DNA of 64,000 nucleotides from Serpula lacrymans var. lacrymans S7.9 (taxonomy: Eukaryota > Basidiomycota > Agaricomycetes > Boletales > Serpulaceae), in contig NW_006763295.1 in assembly GCF_000218685.1 (NCBI RefSeq), forward strand, positions 2,740,882 through 2,804,881, given 5' to 3'. Below, one piece after another: positions 24,437 through 32,992 of the stretch. The position numbers and the translations under genes are program-made. Positions within the stretch are counted from its first letter, which is position 1, and every line of letters starts with the position of its first letter. The notes beneath the pieces were generated by a model that was given only the letters and a program-made list of their open reading frames with translations, ran no database searches and was not told the DNA's origin.

Positions 24437-25913
24437 AGGAATCAATGATGATGTATATGCTCATGGCTGCTAGTAGTGTCTCCCGAAATATTCAATGTTA
24501 TACAAATTCCCTCACATTTGCAGCATGTTTTTGTTTGTACACACTGGTCACTGAGTTCAATTATATATTATATTTTATATCTATGTTTGGTTGGAATGGC
24601 CTTGATGCGGTGCAAAGGCTGAGTGATTTCCAGTGAGTACAAATAGGGCACAATAGTTGCCACAGCATATTATGCTAGTTGGTGGTGGGTGTTCAACAAT
24701 GTGTTAAAGTTTCGGTATATTTTTGGAAAAATAGTATTATACAAAAAGTGGCTGCACTAGGAGAGCTTGAACACCCACCATCAAATGGTTTAGGAGTCTG
24801 ATACGCCCCTAGACATCATGTCTCCCTCACATCCGTGATGACCCTACTTGCCATGAGTTCATCGTGCATGGCACAGAAGATACCTTATATCTCTCATATA
24901 TGCCTATGTTCACGATGAAAAGTCATCAGCAGCAGCTCATAGTTACAGGCACACTACCAAAGGCTGCTATGGAGACATACCTAGAAGCCCGCAAAAAAAG
25001 TGATCTTCCTTTTGTTCTTTTCACAGAGGCTGTAAGGATAAGCAAGTTTTTGGTGAAGAAGAAATGTACAGTGTCAATTTCCATGGGGCTGCCCATAGTG
25101 ATACAGTGCGTTGCTCGTCTTTTTTATTAGAAATAAATTAATAATCTGACCACCTGATTTTTGAAGTGGCACTCCCTGAAACATTATTGACAGTGTTGAG
25201 CTCACTGTCACCAATGTCATCAAGAATTGGTCCCTTGCACCTGGGTATCTAGAGAACACATACCCCAAAGCGATGCAGTTCTATCTCTATGGTACAGCCA
25301 ACCAGTAGCATATTGACCATATGTTACTTTATGCTCTCAACATTCAGCTGACTTCTAGTCAGGTCAAGCTGACAAATGTCAATATTTCCAAATTGACAAG
25401 TGGCTTGGCAAAGGGTTTGATTGCTGTTGTGGACGCAAAATTTTTACCTGAAGATATGATGCAGCTGTTCAGCAGCGACAACAGCCCTAATTTCTTTCAA
25501 CGTGGGAAATCCTTCCATGTCAGCATCTACAACGCTCCTCATCTTCCTGATGTGAATGGTCCTCATTTGCTTGACAATCTGGGGCCCATTCTTGCCATGG
25601 CAACTGTGACACTGGAGAATGATATCTATATGGATTATGCAAACATTCCAGTCAACCTGTTATTGTTGACGATGTCGGGAAAGCAATTTCCAGAGCTGTC
25701 TTGTCTCAGATGAACCAAAGGGCCAAATATCACATTGTGTCCAGAGTTGGTCAGGGAGATGATGTTGTTGGCATTATCAGTCGCTTTGTGGTCAAGGCTC
25801 CCATCAATGAGCATAGCCGCCTAGAAATTTGCAAAGGTTGGACAAATGACTTCTATGGAGGAATGACCAAGCGAGAGTTGATTAATTGGATGATCACTTG
25901 GCAACTGCAATGA

Positions 25914-26519
25914 AGTTCATACAAATGTTCTTGTACAGATAGTGTAGTGAACTGTATTCCTAGTCCAAAATAAATTGTTCATGATCTGACCATGTGCATC
26001 AAGCACAGAGACTCTGGTGAGATAACTGCCGTGTTACTGGAAAGAAAGCCTGGGCCTTCCCTATGCAGTCTCCTTTTTCTGCACTCCAGTCCCTCAAAGT
26101 ACGACTGGAACGCAGCAGGAGGTGAGGAAGGCACCAAGGCATCACGACAATCCTCCTTGCTATTCAAGGAGACAAATGGAATACCACATGTAAGAACGGG
26201 GAGGAGAGAGGAGATCAATATGATGCTTGTGGCACTGGAGACAGGAGTTAGAAGATTCTCTGACTTTGAAACTGGTCTCTGAAGATAGGAAGAGAAAGGA
26301 TGGGGTTGGGGTTAAGACAAGTCCAATGACACTTTGATGTTAACAAGCGAAGCAGCATTATTGATGGGATCTGGTAGATCAGAAACACAGATTAAAACAC
26401 CCAAGGTTTCAATATATGTAGTCACATTGGGCAAGGACAATAAAGAAACAAGAGAGATTAGGTCGTGCACAAACCAAAATAACCCCACAGCAAAGCAACA
26501 TAGAGAAATAAAATATTGT
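25914..26519. other. Intergenic, no gene recognised
   Basis: Unique-looking sequence between the decarboxylase relic and TIR element 2. The frame at 25992-26282 has no known motif. The last nine bases (26511-26519, AAATATTGT) are the target duplication of element 2. Confidence 0.5.
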
Positions 26520-27257
26520 CAGTCTCCTACCCACCCTCTATTTTGAGAGAGGAGGGATTTATCCTAGTGCTTTGATGTTGGGATGATATACAAAAATAAA
26601 ATAGAAATAAAACACATCACATGACTCAAAAATTTGAACATCCCTTGCTCTCTCTCCATAATGGCTGGAACATAACATCAGTAAACAACGGTTTGCCACA
26701 GTGACAGTGACGGGGATGATGACAGTGGACTCCCAATAAAATACCTTTTCTTAAGTAATACAGATTAATATTTGAATATAATGTTTATTCTATTTCAGGA
26801 AACTAGGTTGAGTGACTCAACAACCAATTTTGATTGAGGAGTTCTGTGTTCGGGACATGGCATCCAAATTTCAAGGCCTTGCACCAAGGTTATGGTCTCA
26901 AGTCAGTGACTTGCTCAGTTCAAATCCAAGACGTAGCTCAAGGGGACTGAACAGGATGAGGATGTCACAATGGCTGAAGTCAATGTTGAGGAGGAGGAGG
27001 AATACTGGGCGCAAATGGAGGGGTTATATTTGGAGGGCATTGTGAACAATATAGTGAGCAGTCCTTCACTACGCGGTCAAAAATTCAAGGAACAATATAA
27101 ACCTAGTTGGCTCTGTGTGGTCATCAAATGTCCAACCTTGAGGTGTACTTATGTGTCCGAATGTAGTAGATGATGATATAATCAATCCTTTTTTTATATT
27201 CATATTTTATTGTGAGTCTGCTGTCATCATCCCGGTCACTGTCACTGTGGCAAACCA

Positions 27258-27472
27258 TGACAAAACCGGATAAACCCGGTCTCTGCCGAAGCAGCCATTG
27301 TTCTCCATGGAGCATAGCCACCACTCCATGGAGTAACCATTGTTCTCCTAGGAGTCATTATACTGTAGCGAGTAGCACCTCCGACTATAAGTAGTAGGGG
27401 GTTTAGTATAGAAATACCTCAGTCATTTCTATAGCCTCTTGGGCAGCGGCTGAGTTTCACATAGTTTTATTA
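27258..27472 (+). repeat. Copia 5' LTR
   Basis: A 215-bp LTR whose last 78 bp recur at 31600-31677 and whose full length recurs at 40502-40720. It contains the palindromes CTCCATGGAG (twice) and CTCCTAGGAG within about 70 bp. Confidence 0.88.
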
Positions 27473-27492
27473 GGTTATGAGCCCTGGTACGC
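27473..27492 (+). other. Copia primer-binding site, complementary to initiator tRNA-Met anticodon arm
   Basis: Directly after the LTR, GGTTATGAGCCC is the complement of GGGCTCATAACC, the anticodon stem-loop of eukaryotic initiator tRNA-Met, and the match extends with gaps to GCG upstream. This is the pattern of Drosophila copia and yeast Ty5, which prime from a cleaved half tRNA-iMet rather than from the tRNA 3' end. Confidence 0.7.
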
Positions 27493-27541
27493 AAAAGCTA
27501 CGCAGGAAATAATTATCATTTGAAACGGCAACCTCGGAACC

Positions 27542-30500
27542 ATGACCACAGCACGCGATACATCCGCATGTCCAGTTCTCACTGGACCCAATAATTTTCA
27601 GATATGGAAACTCCGGATCATCTCAAAGCTATGTCGGGAAAAAGTTCTCCGGGTTGTTACTGGAGAGGAGCTTAAGCCCTCACCAGGAAAACCTACCTCC
27701 TTGGAGGATCCTGAGATCACCTGGATACTTAAGGATGAGAAGGCACATGGAATCATCCAGGACCACATCTCTGATGCCCTCCTAATGAGGACTGGAGACC
27801 TCACCAGCTCCAAGGAGTTATTTGATAAACTTGTCTCACTCCATCAAACGTCCAACATTGCCTCGGCCTTCTATTCATTCCAGCAACTCACCAAATTGTC
27901 CTGGGATGGGACATCACCTATTCTGGACCACATTGCAAAAATCCGGACAATTGATTCACACCTCTCCGGAATGAAACTAGGAGTTGATACCAAACTCATG
28001 GCTTTTGCTCTTCTCCAATCTCTCCCATGCACTCCTGAATGGCAAATATTTCAGTCATCAGTAATCAACACGATTGAAGAAAATAAACTTACCTTTGATG
28101 CAGTTGAGATCCGGATCACTGCAGAAGTTGCACAACAGTCAGGGAAGGCCCCTGGAGGTTCCAAATCAGCACTTAAATCCGAGGAGAAGTGGTGTAACTT
28201 CCACAAAGCCAAATCACACAACACCTCGGAGTGTCGAACACTTCAGTCAGCTGAAAAAGGTCAAAGGAAGAAGGAAAAGGCAAATACAGCGGAGCAATCA
28301 TCCGGATCTGACTCCGAGGAGGAACAGAGTCATATTGCATTGGAACATGTACATATTTCCAAGCCCCTTGCTAAACACATTCAAGCTTACCTTGTGTCGG
28401 AACCCAATAAGACCAAAACAACAATTATTATTGACTCCGGAGCAACATCCCACATGGTCCCTCACCGCTCCTGGTTTGAGCCAGGAACATACCATGTTCT
28501 GCATCCTCCGAGGACAATCAGTTTTGGGGATGAATCCTCTGTAAATGCCATTGGCATTGGAACAGTAATCCTACAAGCAACTGTTGGCAAAAAGGACTAC
28601 AATATTGCACTGTCAAATGTCTTACTTGTGCCAAACTTCACGTTAGCACCCGTCTCTGTCCACAAATTGTCCAAAACCGGGTTATCGACACTTTTTCCAG
28701 CAGGGTCAAATGCTTGTGAAGTTTGGAAAAAGGAGGAACTTATCCTCACTGCGTTACACAAGCGAGGACTTTATCACATCCAAGCAAAACCCGAAATCAA
28801 CCCAGAGTCAGCTTTTGCAGCAGTAGATGTAAATTTATTGCACAGGAGAATGGGACACATTGGAATGGACCGCTTGCAACAAATGGTTACAAAAAGACAG
28901 CTCCAGGACATAGACACCCTTACCGGAACCCCGGAGTTTTGTGAACCTTGTGTTTTAGGAAAGATGAAGAAATTACCTTTCAAGTCCACTGGAGGAAACC
29001 GAGCCAAGCGCCCCATACAAATTGTGCACACAGATGTTGGAGGACCAATCAAACCAACCTCCAAGGAGGGTTTTTGGTACTGGATTATCATTGTAGATGA
29101 TTTCTCCAAATTTCCATGGATATATTTCCTAAAACATAAAAGTGAAGCACTGGAACGATACAAGCAATGGAAAGAAGATGTCCAAACATTCTTCCGGACT
29201 CATTTGGGAGAAGAAAACTTCACTCCACTATACACAGAATTCCTCCAGAGCGATGGGGGAGGAGAATATACTGGCAATGCATTCAAAAATCAACTCCGAG
29301 GAGATGGTGTCATCCAAGAAACTACAGCTGCAGATATTCCGGAACAAAATGGCATTGCAGAACGCATGAATCAGACATTGGCTACATTAGCAACCACTAT
29401 GCTCCATGATTCCAAGCTCCCAAAGTTATTTTGGGTAGATGCCATGCAAACAGCTGCATATATCACAGCACGCAGCCCAGCATCAGGACTCCATGGAAAG
29501 ACCCCATATGAAATACTGTTTAAAAGGAGAGTTGATCCAACTTTGTTTCGCCCTTTTGGATGCCAAGCATATGCCTTGATTCTGAAAGACAAAAGGCAAG
29601 GGAAGTTTTACTCCAAGGGGCGCAAAGCCATAATGATTGGCTACACACATGGAAAGCAAGCCTACAAACTCCTAGACACTGAAAAACGGACTGTGTTTTC
29701 CAGTTGGCATGTCATATTCAATGAATCCGGAAAGGTACAAAAGGATGACACTGCTCCCTGGAACACAGACACTAGCACAGATCAGTGGGAGGGACTCATT
29801 CCAGAGAATGCTCACTATCCAGACCAAAAAACATTGGAGGAGGATGATCCTGACCCTCGGATCCGAGATCCAAATGAATTGCAAATGGAACCACATCTCC
29901 AAGGAGATGTTCCACAAGCAATGGAACCATATCAGCATGAAGATGTTCCGAGAGCAGTGGGGAAATACCTTTGTGGAGACGTTCCGAGAGCAGTGGGAGC
30001 ACCTGATCAGCTAAGACACCCTCCACAACAGTCTCTACAACCAAGACCTGAACACTGGCCATCTTCAGAACGGAAAGCCAAAGTAGAGTTACAGTCAGTG
30101 GGAGGACAGCCCCTCAACATACAGCCAGCTGATGTGGAAAAAGTCCAAATACAGCTAGACGGCCTGTCCATTGGATCAGCTTCTGGAAGGCATACAACAC
30201 CTCCAAGGAGTCATCCAACGCCTCCGAGGAGTGATTCAACACCTTCAGGAGTGAGTGGGGCAACAAATACACAAATGCGTCTACTCCCTGGAGTACCTGC
30301 ACAAGTTCCTAAAAGAGCAGTCATGCCTGCTAAAGTCCTAGGAGTACGCAGAAGCAGTCGCCAGACCCGTCCTGCAGACAAAAACCGAGATTATCAAAGG
30401 ACTCTAGATGAGGAACAGTCTCAAAAAGAGCAGCATGACAACTCCATGGAGAAACCTAACACTCCTGAGGTTCATGAAGAAACATCTGATACAGAGGAGA

Positions 30501-31639
30501 CATTCTTTGCTGGAATAGCAAGTACCGGTCCATCTAACACAGACCTTCCAAGGACACTAAAGGAAGCCTTATCACGTCGAGATGGAGAATTATGGAAGTC
30601 TGCCTTGGAGGAGGAACTCCTAAGTCTCAATACTAATGCAGTATATGACACTGTTCCACTTCTGAAGGGAGTAAAACCCATCACATCAAAACCTGTGTTC
30701 CAGATCAAGTTTGATCAAAACGGAAACATTGAGAGATACAAACTCCGGATTGTTGCACGAGGTTTTACTCAAAGGGAGGGGATTGATTACCAGGAGGTTT
30801 TTGCTCCGGTTGCAAACTTAGAGTCAATCCGAATTATTCTAGCCCTGGCAGCAAGGTACGACCTAGAACTTGATCAAATGGACATATCCACAGCTTATCT
30901 CAATGGAGAACTTGAAGAAGAACTGTACATGCTTCCTCCAGGGGGTGTTCCTATCCAACCTGGATACTGCTGGAGATTGAAGAAATCCATCTACGGGTTA
31001 AAACAAGCTGGTCGTACATGGAACAAAACTTTTGATTGTAAGCTCCAGGAGCTCGGTTTCACAAGACTAAATGCAGAAACATGTCTCTATGTATTCCGGG
31101 ACAACAAACAAATATGCTTTGTTGTTGTCTATGTAGATGACCTCCTCCTAGGAGCTTCATCCCGAAAATTCATGGATATCACAAAAGCCAAACTCGAATC
31201 CATATTCAAAATGCGGGACCTTGGAGAAGCAAAATACATCCTCAGAATAGAAATCCAACGTGATCGTTCAAACAAAACAATATCCCTATTGCAACGCCAA
31301 TACATTGACACAGTCCTGGAGCGTACTGGAATGAAGAACTGCAAACCAGTATGCACACCAATGGCCCATGGATCAAAACTCCTTGCAAATGCTCCAGGGG
31401 AAGATATTGTGCAACACGAGATGCATATTGAAGGGTGTCAAGTGTCATACCTCTCAATTGTAGGCTCCCTCATGTATGCCATGCTTGGAACCCGCCCAGA
31501 CATTGCCTACGTCGTTGGAATACTAAGCAGGCATAGCTCAGCTCCAAGGAGCCATCACTGGGAAGCTGCAAAATGTGTCCTCCGATATCTGAAAGCAACT
31601 AGGGGGTTTAGTATAGGAATACCTCAGTCATTTCTATAG
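27542..31639 (+). CDS. Copia gag-pol polyprotein (RNase H missing)
   Basis: A single frame of 1,365 codons from an ATG in good context (ACCATGA). The order is: Gag of the Copia type (residues about 1-200); a CHHC knuckle CNFHKAKSHNTSEC (about 217-230); aspartic protease IIDSGATSHM (about 296); GAG-pre-integrase zinc finger HRRMGHIGMD...CEPCVLGK (about 433-475); integrase DDE core with IVHTDVGG, LQSDGGGEY and PEQNGIAERMN (about 495-610); a low-complexity linker with GDVP repeats and TPPRS repeats (about 780-900); then reverse transcriptase FAPVANLESIR...QMDISTAYLNG and YVDDLLLG (YVDD near residue 1196). After RYLKATR the frame runs straight into LTR sequence and stops, so RNase H is gone. The core enzymes have their catalytic residues, but the element is truncated. 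Confidence 0.92.
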   Translation: MTTARDTSACPVLTGPNNFQIWKLRIISKLCREKVLRVVTGEELKPSPGKPTSLEDPEITWILKDEKAHGIIQDHISDALLMRTGDLTSSKELFDKLVSLHQTSNIASAFYSFQQLTKLSWDGTSPILDHIAKIRTIDSHLSGMKLGVDTKLMAFALLQSLPCTPEWQIFQSSVINTIEENKLTFDAVEIRITAEVAQQSGKAPGGSKSALKSEEKWCNFHKAKSHNTSECRTLQSAEKGQRKKEKANTAEQSSGSDSEEEQSHIALEHVHISKPLAKHIQAYLVSEPNKTKTTIIIDSGATSHMVPHRSWFEPGTYHVLHPPRTISFGDESSVNAIGIGTVILQATVGKKDYNIALSNVLLVPNFTLAPVSVHKLSKTGLSTLFPAGSNACEVWKKEELILTALHKRGLYHIQAKPEINPESAFAAVDVNLLHRRMGHIGMDRLQQMVTKRQLQDIDTLTGTPEFCEPCVLGKMKKLPFKSTGGNRAKRPIQIVHTDVGGPIKPTSKEGFWYWIIIVDDFSKFPWIYFLKHKSEALERYKQWKEDVQTFFRTHLGEENFTPLYTEFLQSDGGGEYTGNAFKNQLRGDGVIQETTAADIPEQNGIAERMNQTLATLATTMLHDSKLPKLFWVDAMQTAAYITARSPASGLHGKTPYEILFKRRVDPTLFRPFGCQAYALILKDKRQGKFYSKGRKAIMIGYTHGKQAYKLLDTEKRTVFSSWHVIFNESGKVQKDDTAPWNTDTSTDQWEGLIPENAHYPDQKTLEEDDPDPRIRDPNELQMEPHLQGDVPQAMEPYQHEDVPRAVGKYLCGDVPRAVGAPDQLRHPPQQSLQPRPEHWPSSERKAKVELQSVGGQPLNIQPADVEKVQIQLDGLSIGSASGRHTTPPRSHPTPPRSDSTPSGVSGATNTQMRLLPGVPAQVPKRAVMPAKVLGVRRSSRQTRPADKNRDYQRTLDEEQSQKEQHDNSMEKPNTPEVHEETSDTEETFFAGIASTGPSNTDLPRTLKEALSRRDGELWKSALEEELLSLNTNAVYDTVPLLKGVKPITSKPVFQIKFDQNGNIERYKLRIVARGFTQREGIDYQEVFAPVANLESIRIILALAARYDLELDQMDISTAYLNGELEEELYMLPPGGVPIQPGYCWRLKKSIYGLKQAGRTWNKTFDCKLQELGFTRLNAETCLYVFRDNKQICFVVVYVDDLLLGASSRKFMDITKAKLESIFKMRDLGEAKYILRIEIQRDRSNKTISLLQRQYIDTVLERTGMKNCKPVCTPMAHGSKLLANAPGEDIVQHEMHIEGCQVSYLSIVGSLMYAMLGTRPDIAYVVGILSRHSSAPRSHHWEAAKCVLRYLKATRGFSIGIPQSFL

Positions 31640-31677
31640 CCTCTCGGGCAGCGGCTGAGTTTCACATAGTTTTATTA
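31600..31677 (+). repeat. Copia 3' LTR, 5'-truncated
   Basis: Matches the last 78 bp of the 215-bp 5' LTR (from TAGGGGGTTTAG on). The junction with pol lies at ACTAGGGGG versus AGTAGGGGG in the intact LTR, which suggests a deletion at a TAGGGGG-type microhomology. It ends at the AACCA target duplication. Confidence 0.8.
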
Positions 31678-31860
31678 AACCATTGCTTACTGATGTTATG
31701 TTCCAGCCGTTATGGAGAGAAAGCAAGGGACGTTCAAATTTTTGAGTCATGTGATGTGTTTTATTTTTATTTTATTTTTGTATATCATCTCAAATTCAAA
31801 GCACTAGGATAAATCCATCCTCTCTTGAAATAGAGGGTGGGTAGGAGACTGAAATATTGT

Positions 31861-32549
31861 ATGGTGTATGGTGGGGTCCGAGGCGGGGTCATCTGGTGCT
31901 TTGAATGCATATGGAGGGGAGTTGCTTGTACTCTCTTCTTCCCAGTTGGAAACATGAGGCTAGGGAAAAATTGGAAATCAGAGACCAGAAAGGAGAATTT
32001 AGCAGCCAAAAGCTCATCTATAGCCAGGCACTAGATATCAGTAAACATGACAAATCTTACAACCCCAGTCAGCAACTGAGCAACATGATGCGAGTAGGTG
32101 AGATATGACTGCAGAGCGGAATTCAAGTTGGAATGTCTGATTGGACTGCAAACTTGAAAATAATATTAGGCATGGGTGGAGGGGGGATGCAAGCATGGAT
32201 TAATTGGTATCATCAATGGACACCGACATGTACTGACGTGCCAAACAACAACCGCTGATATTCATATGCATCGTTTCCAGTGAAAAGGGGAGATCCTTAC
32301 AGAACGGGATGAGTGTTGTGTTATCATCTTCTGACCAGAATATCTTCGTTTGTGATGCTGAGTGGCAATTAACGGAAACATCTGAATTGTGTTTTGCTTC
32401 TGACTCTCTGAGTGCTGAACCAAGGTTTAGACAGAGGTAAGGATGGAAAGGACCATGACTAACAACCAAAGAACTAGGGTGCACAATACCCATACAAGCC
32501 TTATCTGAGTGGTGAAACGAGCAGCTACAAAATAAAGAGCCTTGGACTT
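31861..32549. other. Intergenic, no gene recognised
   Basis: Sequence between the target duplication of TIR element 2 and that of the Gypsy element. A minus-strand frame (32200-32493) is protein-like but unrecognised, and its splice context is unclear. Nothing else was found. Confidence 0.45.
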
Positions 32550-32554
32550 CAGGG

Positions 32555-32968
32555 TGTTACGCACAAAGTGCTTAACAAAGTCTGAGGGTTCGTCGAGGTT
32601 TGTAAAGAGACTTATCCAAAGACAAGTTCGAGAACGTAGTTCTGAGTGGAGGTTTTCCAACAGGAGTTGGTCTTCTTCTGAATAGAAGTCTGATCTTAGG
32701 AGTCTAGCTTTGTAAGCGTAAACTGCGTAGAATTGTATTAGAGAATACTACTGCTGTTACATGGTATTTATAATGGAAAGGAATTGGTGATAGGAGTTAG
32801 GTCCTATCTAGGGCAGGTCCGTCTGTTGAGGACTAAGTACTATAATAGGTACTGTGAATGCGAGAGGAACGGAAGTGTACGTGAAGGAAATGAGTTATTG
32901 GTCCGATGGTATAACCGATGAGTAAAAAGAAATGAGTAGTCCTTAAATGTCCAATAGAGATTGTAACA
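32555..32968 (-). repeat. Gypsy 3' LTR (minus-strand orientation)
   Basis: 414 bp, partner of 39010-39423. A polypurine tract lies just inside it on the minus strand (GCAAGTAAGGGGGTAA, about 32969-32984), where plus-strand DNA synthesis would start. Confidence 0.9.
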
Positions 32969-32992
32969 TTACCCCCTTACTTGCTCCGAGTT

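Larger units (their letters stand above)
23368..24800. mobile_element. TIR element 1, Mutator-like, non-autonomous, inside the decarboxylase gene
   Basis: The terminal inverted repeats are about 208 bp (23368-23575 and 24594-24800), nearly identical, and begin CAGACTCCTAAACC. The element is flanked by an exact 9-bp target duplication, ATACGCCCC, at 23359-23367 and 24801-24809. Long TIRs with 9-bp duplications are typical of Mutator-like elements. The 1.0-kb interior has no transposase. It carries a tRNA-like sequence (23728-23801), a short direct duplication containing TCCTACACTGGGAGAGATGC (about 23872-23948) and a RecQ-helicase fragment (24021-24436). The decarboxylase reading resumes on the far side, so this is a clean insertion into that gene. 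Confidence 0.85.
20663..25913 (+). pseudogene. Group II PLP-dependent decarboxylase (tyrosine-decarboxylase type), disrupted, catalytic Lys replaced
   Basis: Recognised from TGWGHITCDGTVANLESLW (about 21258-21315), RNLKFYPLSFYLAITEG, HGAVDPLGDI and HADAG (about 22020-22120), DSVTIDPHLAGFVPYPAGG (about 22395-22450), GVYGLEGSKPGAAPVA, and a C-terminal half at 24850-25700 (HGTEDTLYLSYMPMF, FYLYGTANQ). Family members form a Schiff base with PLP through a lysine in DPHK; here that position is Leu (CTG), so decarboxylation is not expected. Other lesions: the segment at 20894-20942 cannot be spliced in frame (the apparent intron is 19 nt); no in-frame splice joins LESLW to ARNLKF; the donor after HADAGW seems changed from GTACGT to CTACGT; a 1,433-bp transposon lies at 23368-24800; the frame shifts near 25030; an in-frame TAG follows GTANQ at 25306-25308. 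The last block (25690-25913) is in yet another frame. Translation of the ancestral enzyme from this locus is not possible. Confidence 0.85.
27258..31677 (+). mobile_element. Ty1/Copia LTR retrotransposon, 3' end deleted
   Basis: It is bounded by the 5-bp target duplication AACCA (27253-27257 and 31678-31682). The 5' LTR is 27258-27472 (TGACAAAA...TTTTATTA). A primer-binding site follows directly, then one long gag-pol frame. The 3' side has lost the end of RNase H, the polypurine tract and the first 137 bp of the 3' LTR. Integrase-before-RT order makes it Copia, not Gypsy. Intact flanking duplications show that the deletion happened after insertion, and it probably cannot replicate on its own. 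Confidence 0.9.
26520..31851. mobile_element. TIR element 2, Mutator-like, with a Copia element inserted in its right TIR
   Basis: The ends begin CAGTCTCCTACCCACC and are flanked by the exact 9-bp duplication AAATATTGT (26511-26519 and 31852-31860). The left TIR runs 26520-26743 (about 224 bp). The matching right TIR is split into 27203-27257 and 31683-31851 by the Copia insertion (27258-31677). Removing Copia and one AACCA copy rejoins the TIR and leaves an element of about 910 bp without transposase. The interior (26744-27202) holds a short coding-like piece in which I recognise no domain. Elements 1 and 2 share the start CAG(A/T)CTCCTA and the 9-bp duplication, so they are probably related. 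Confidence 0.85.
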
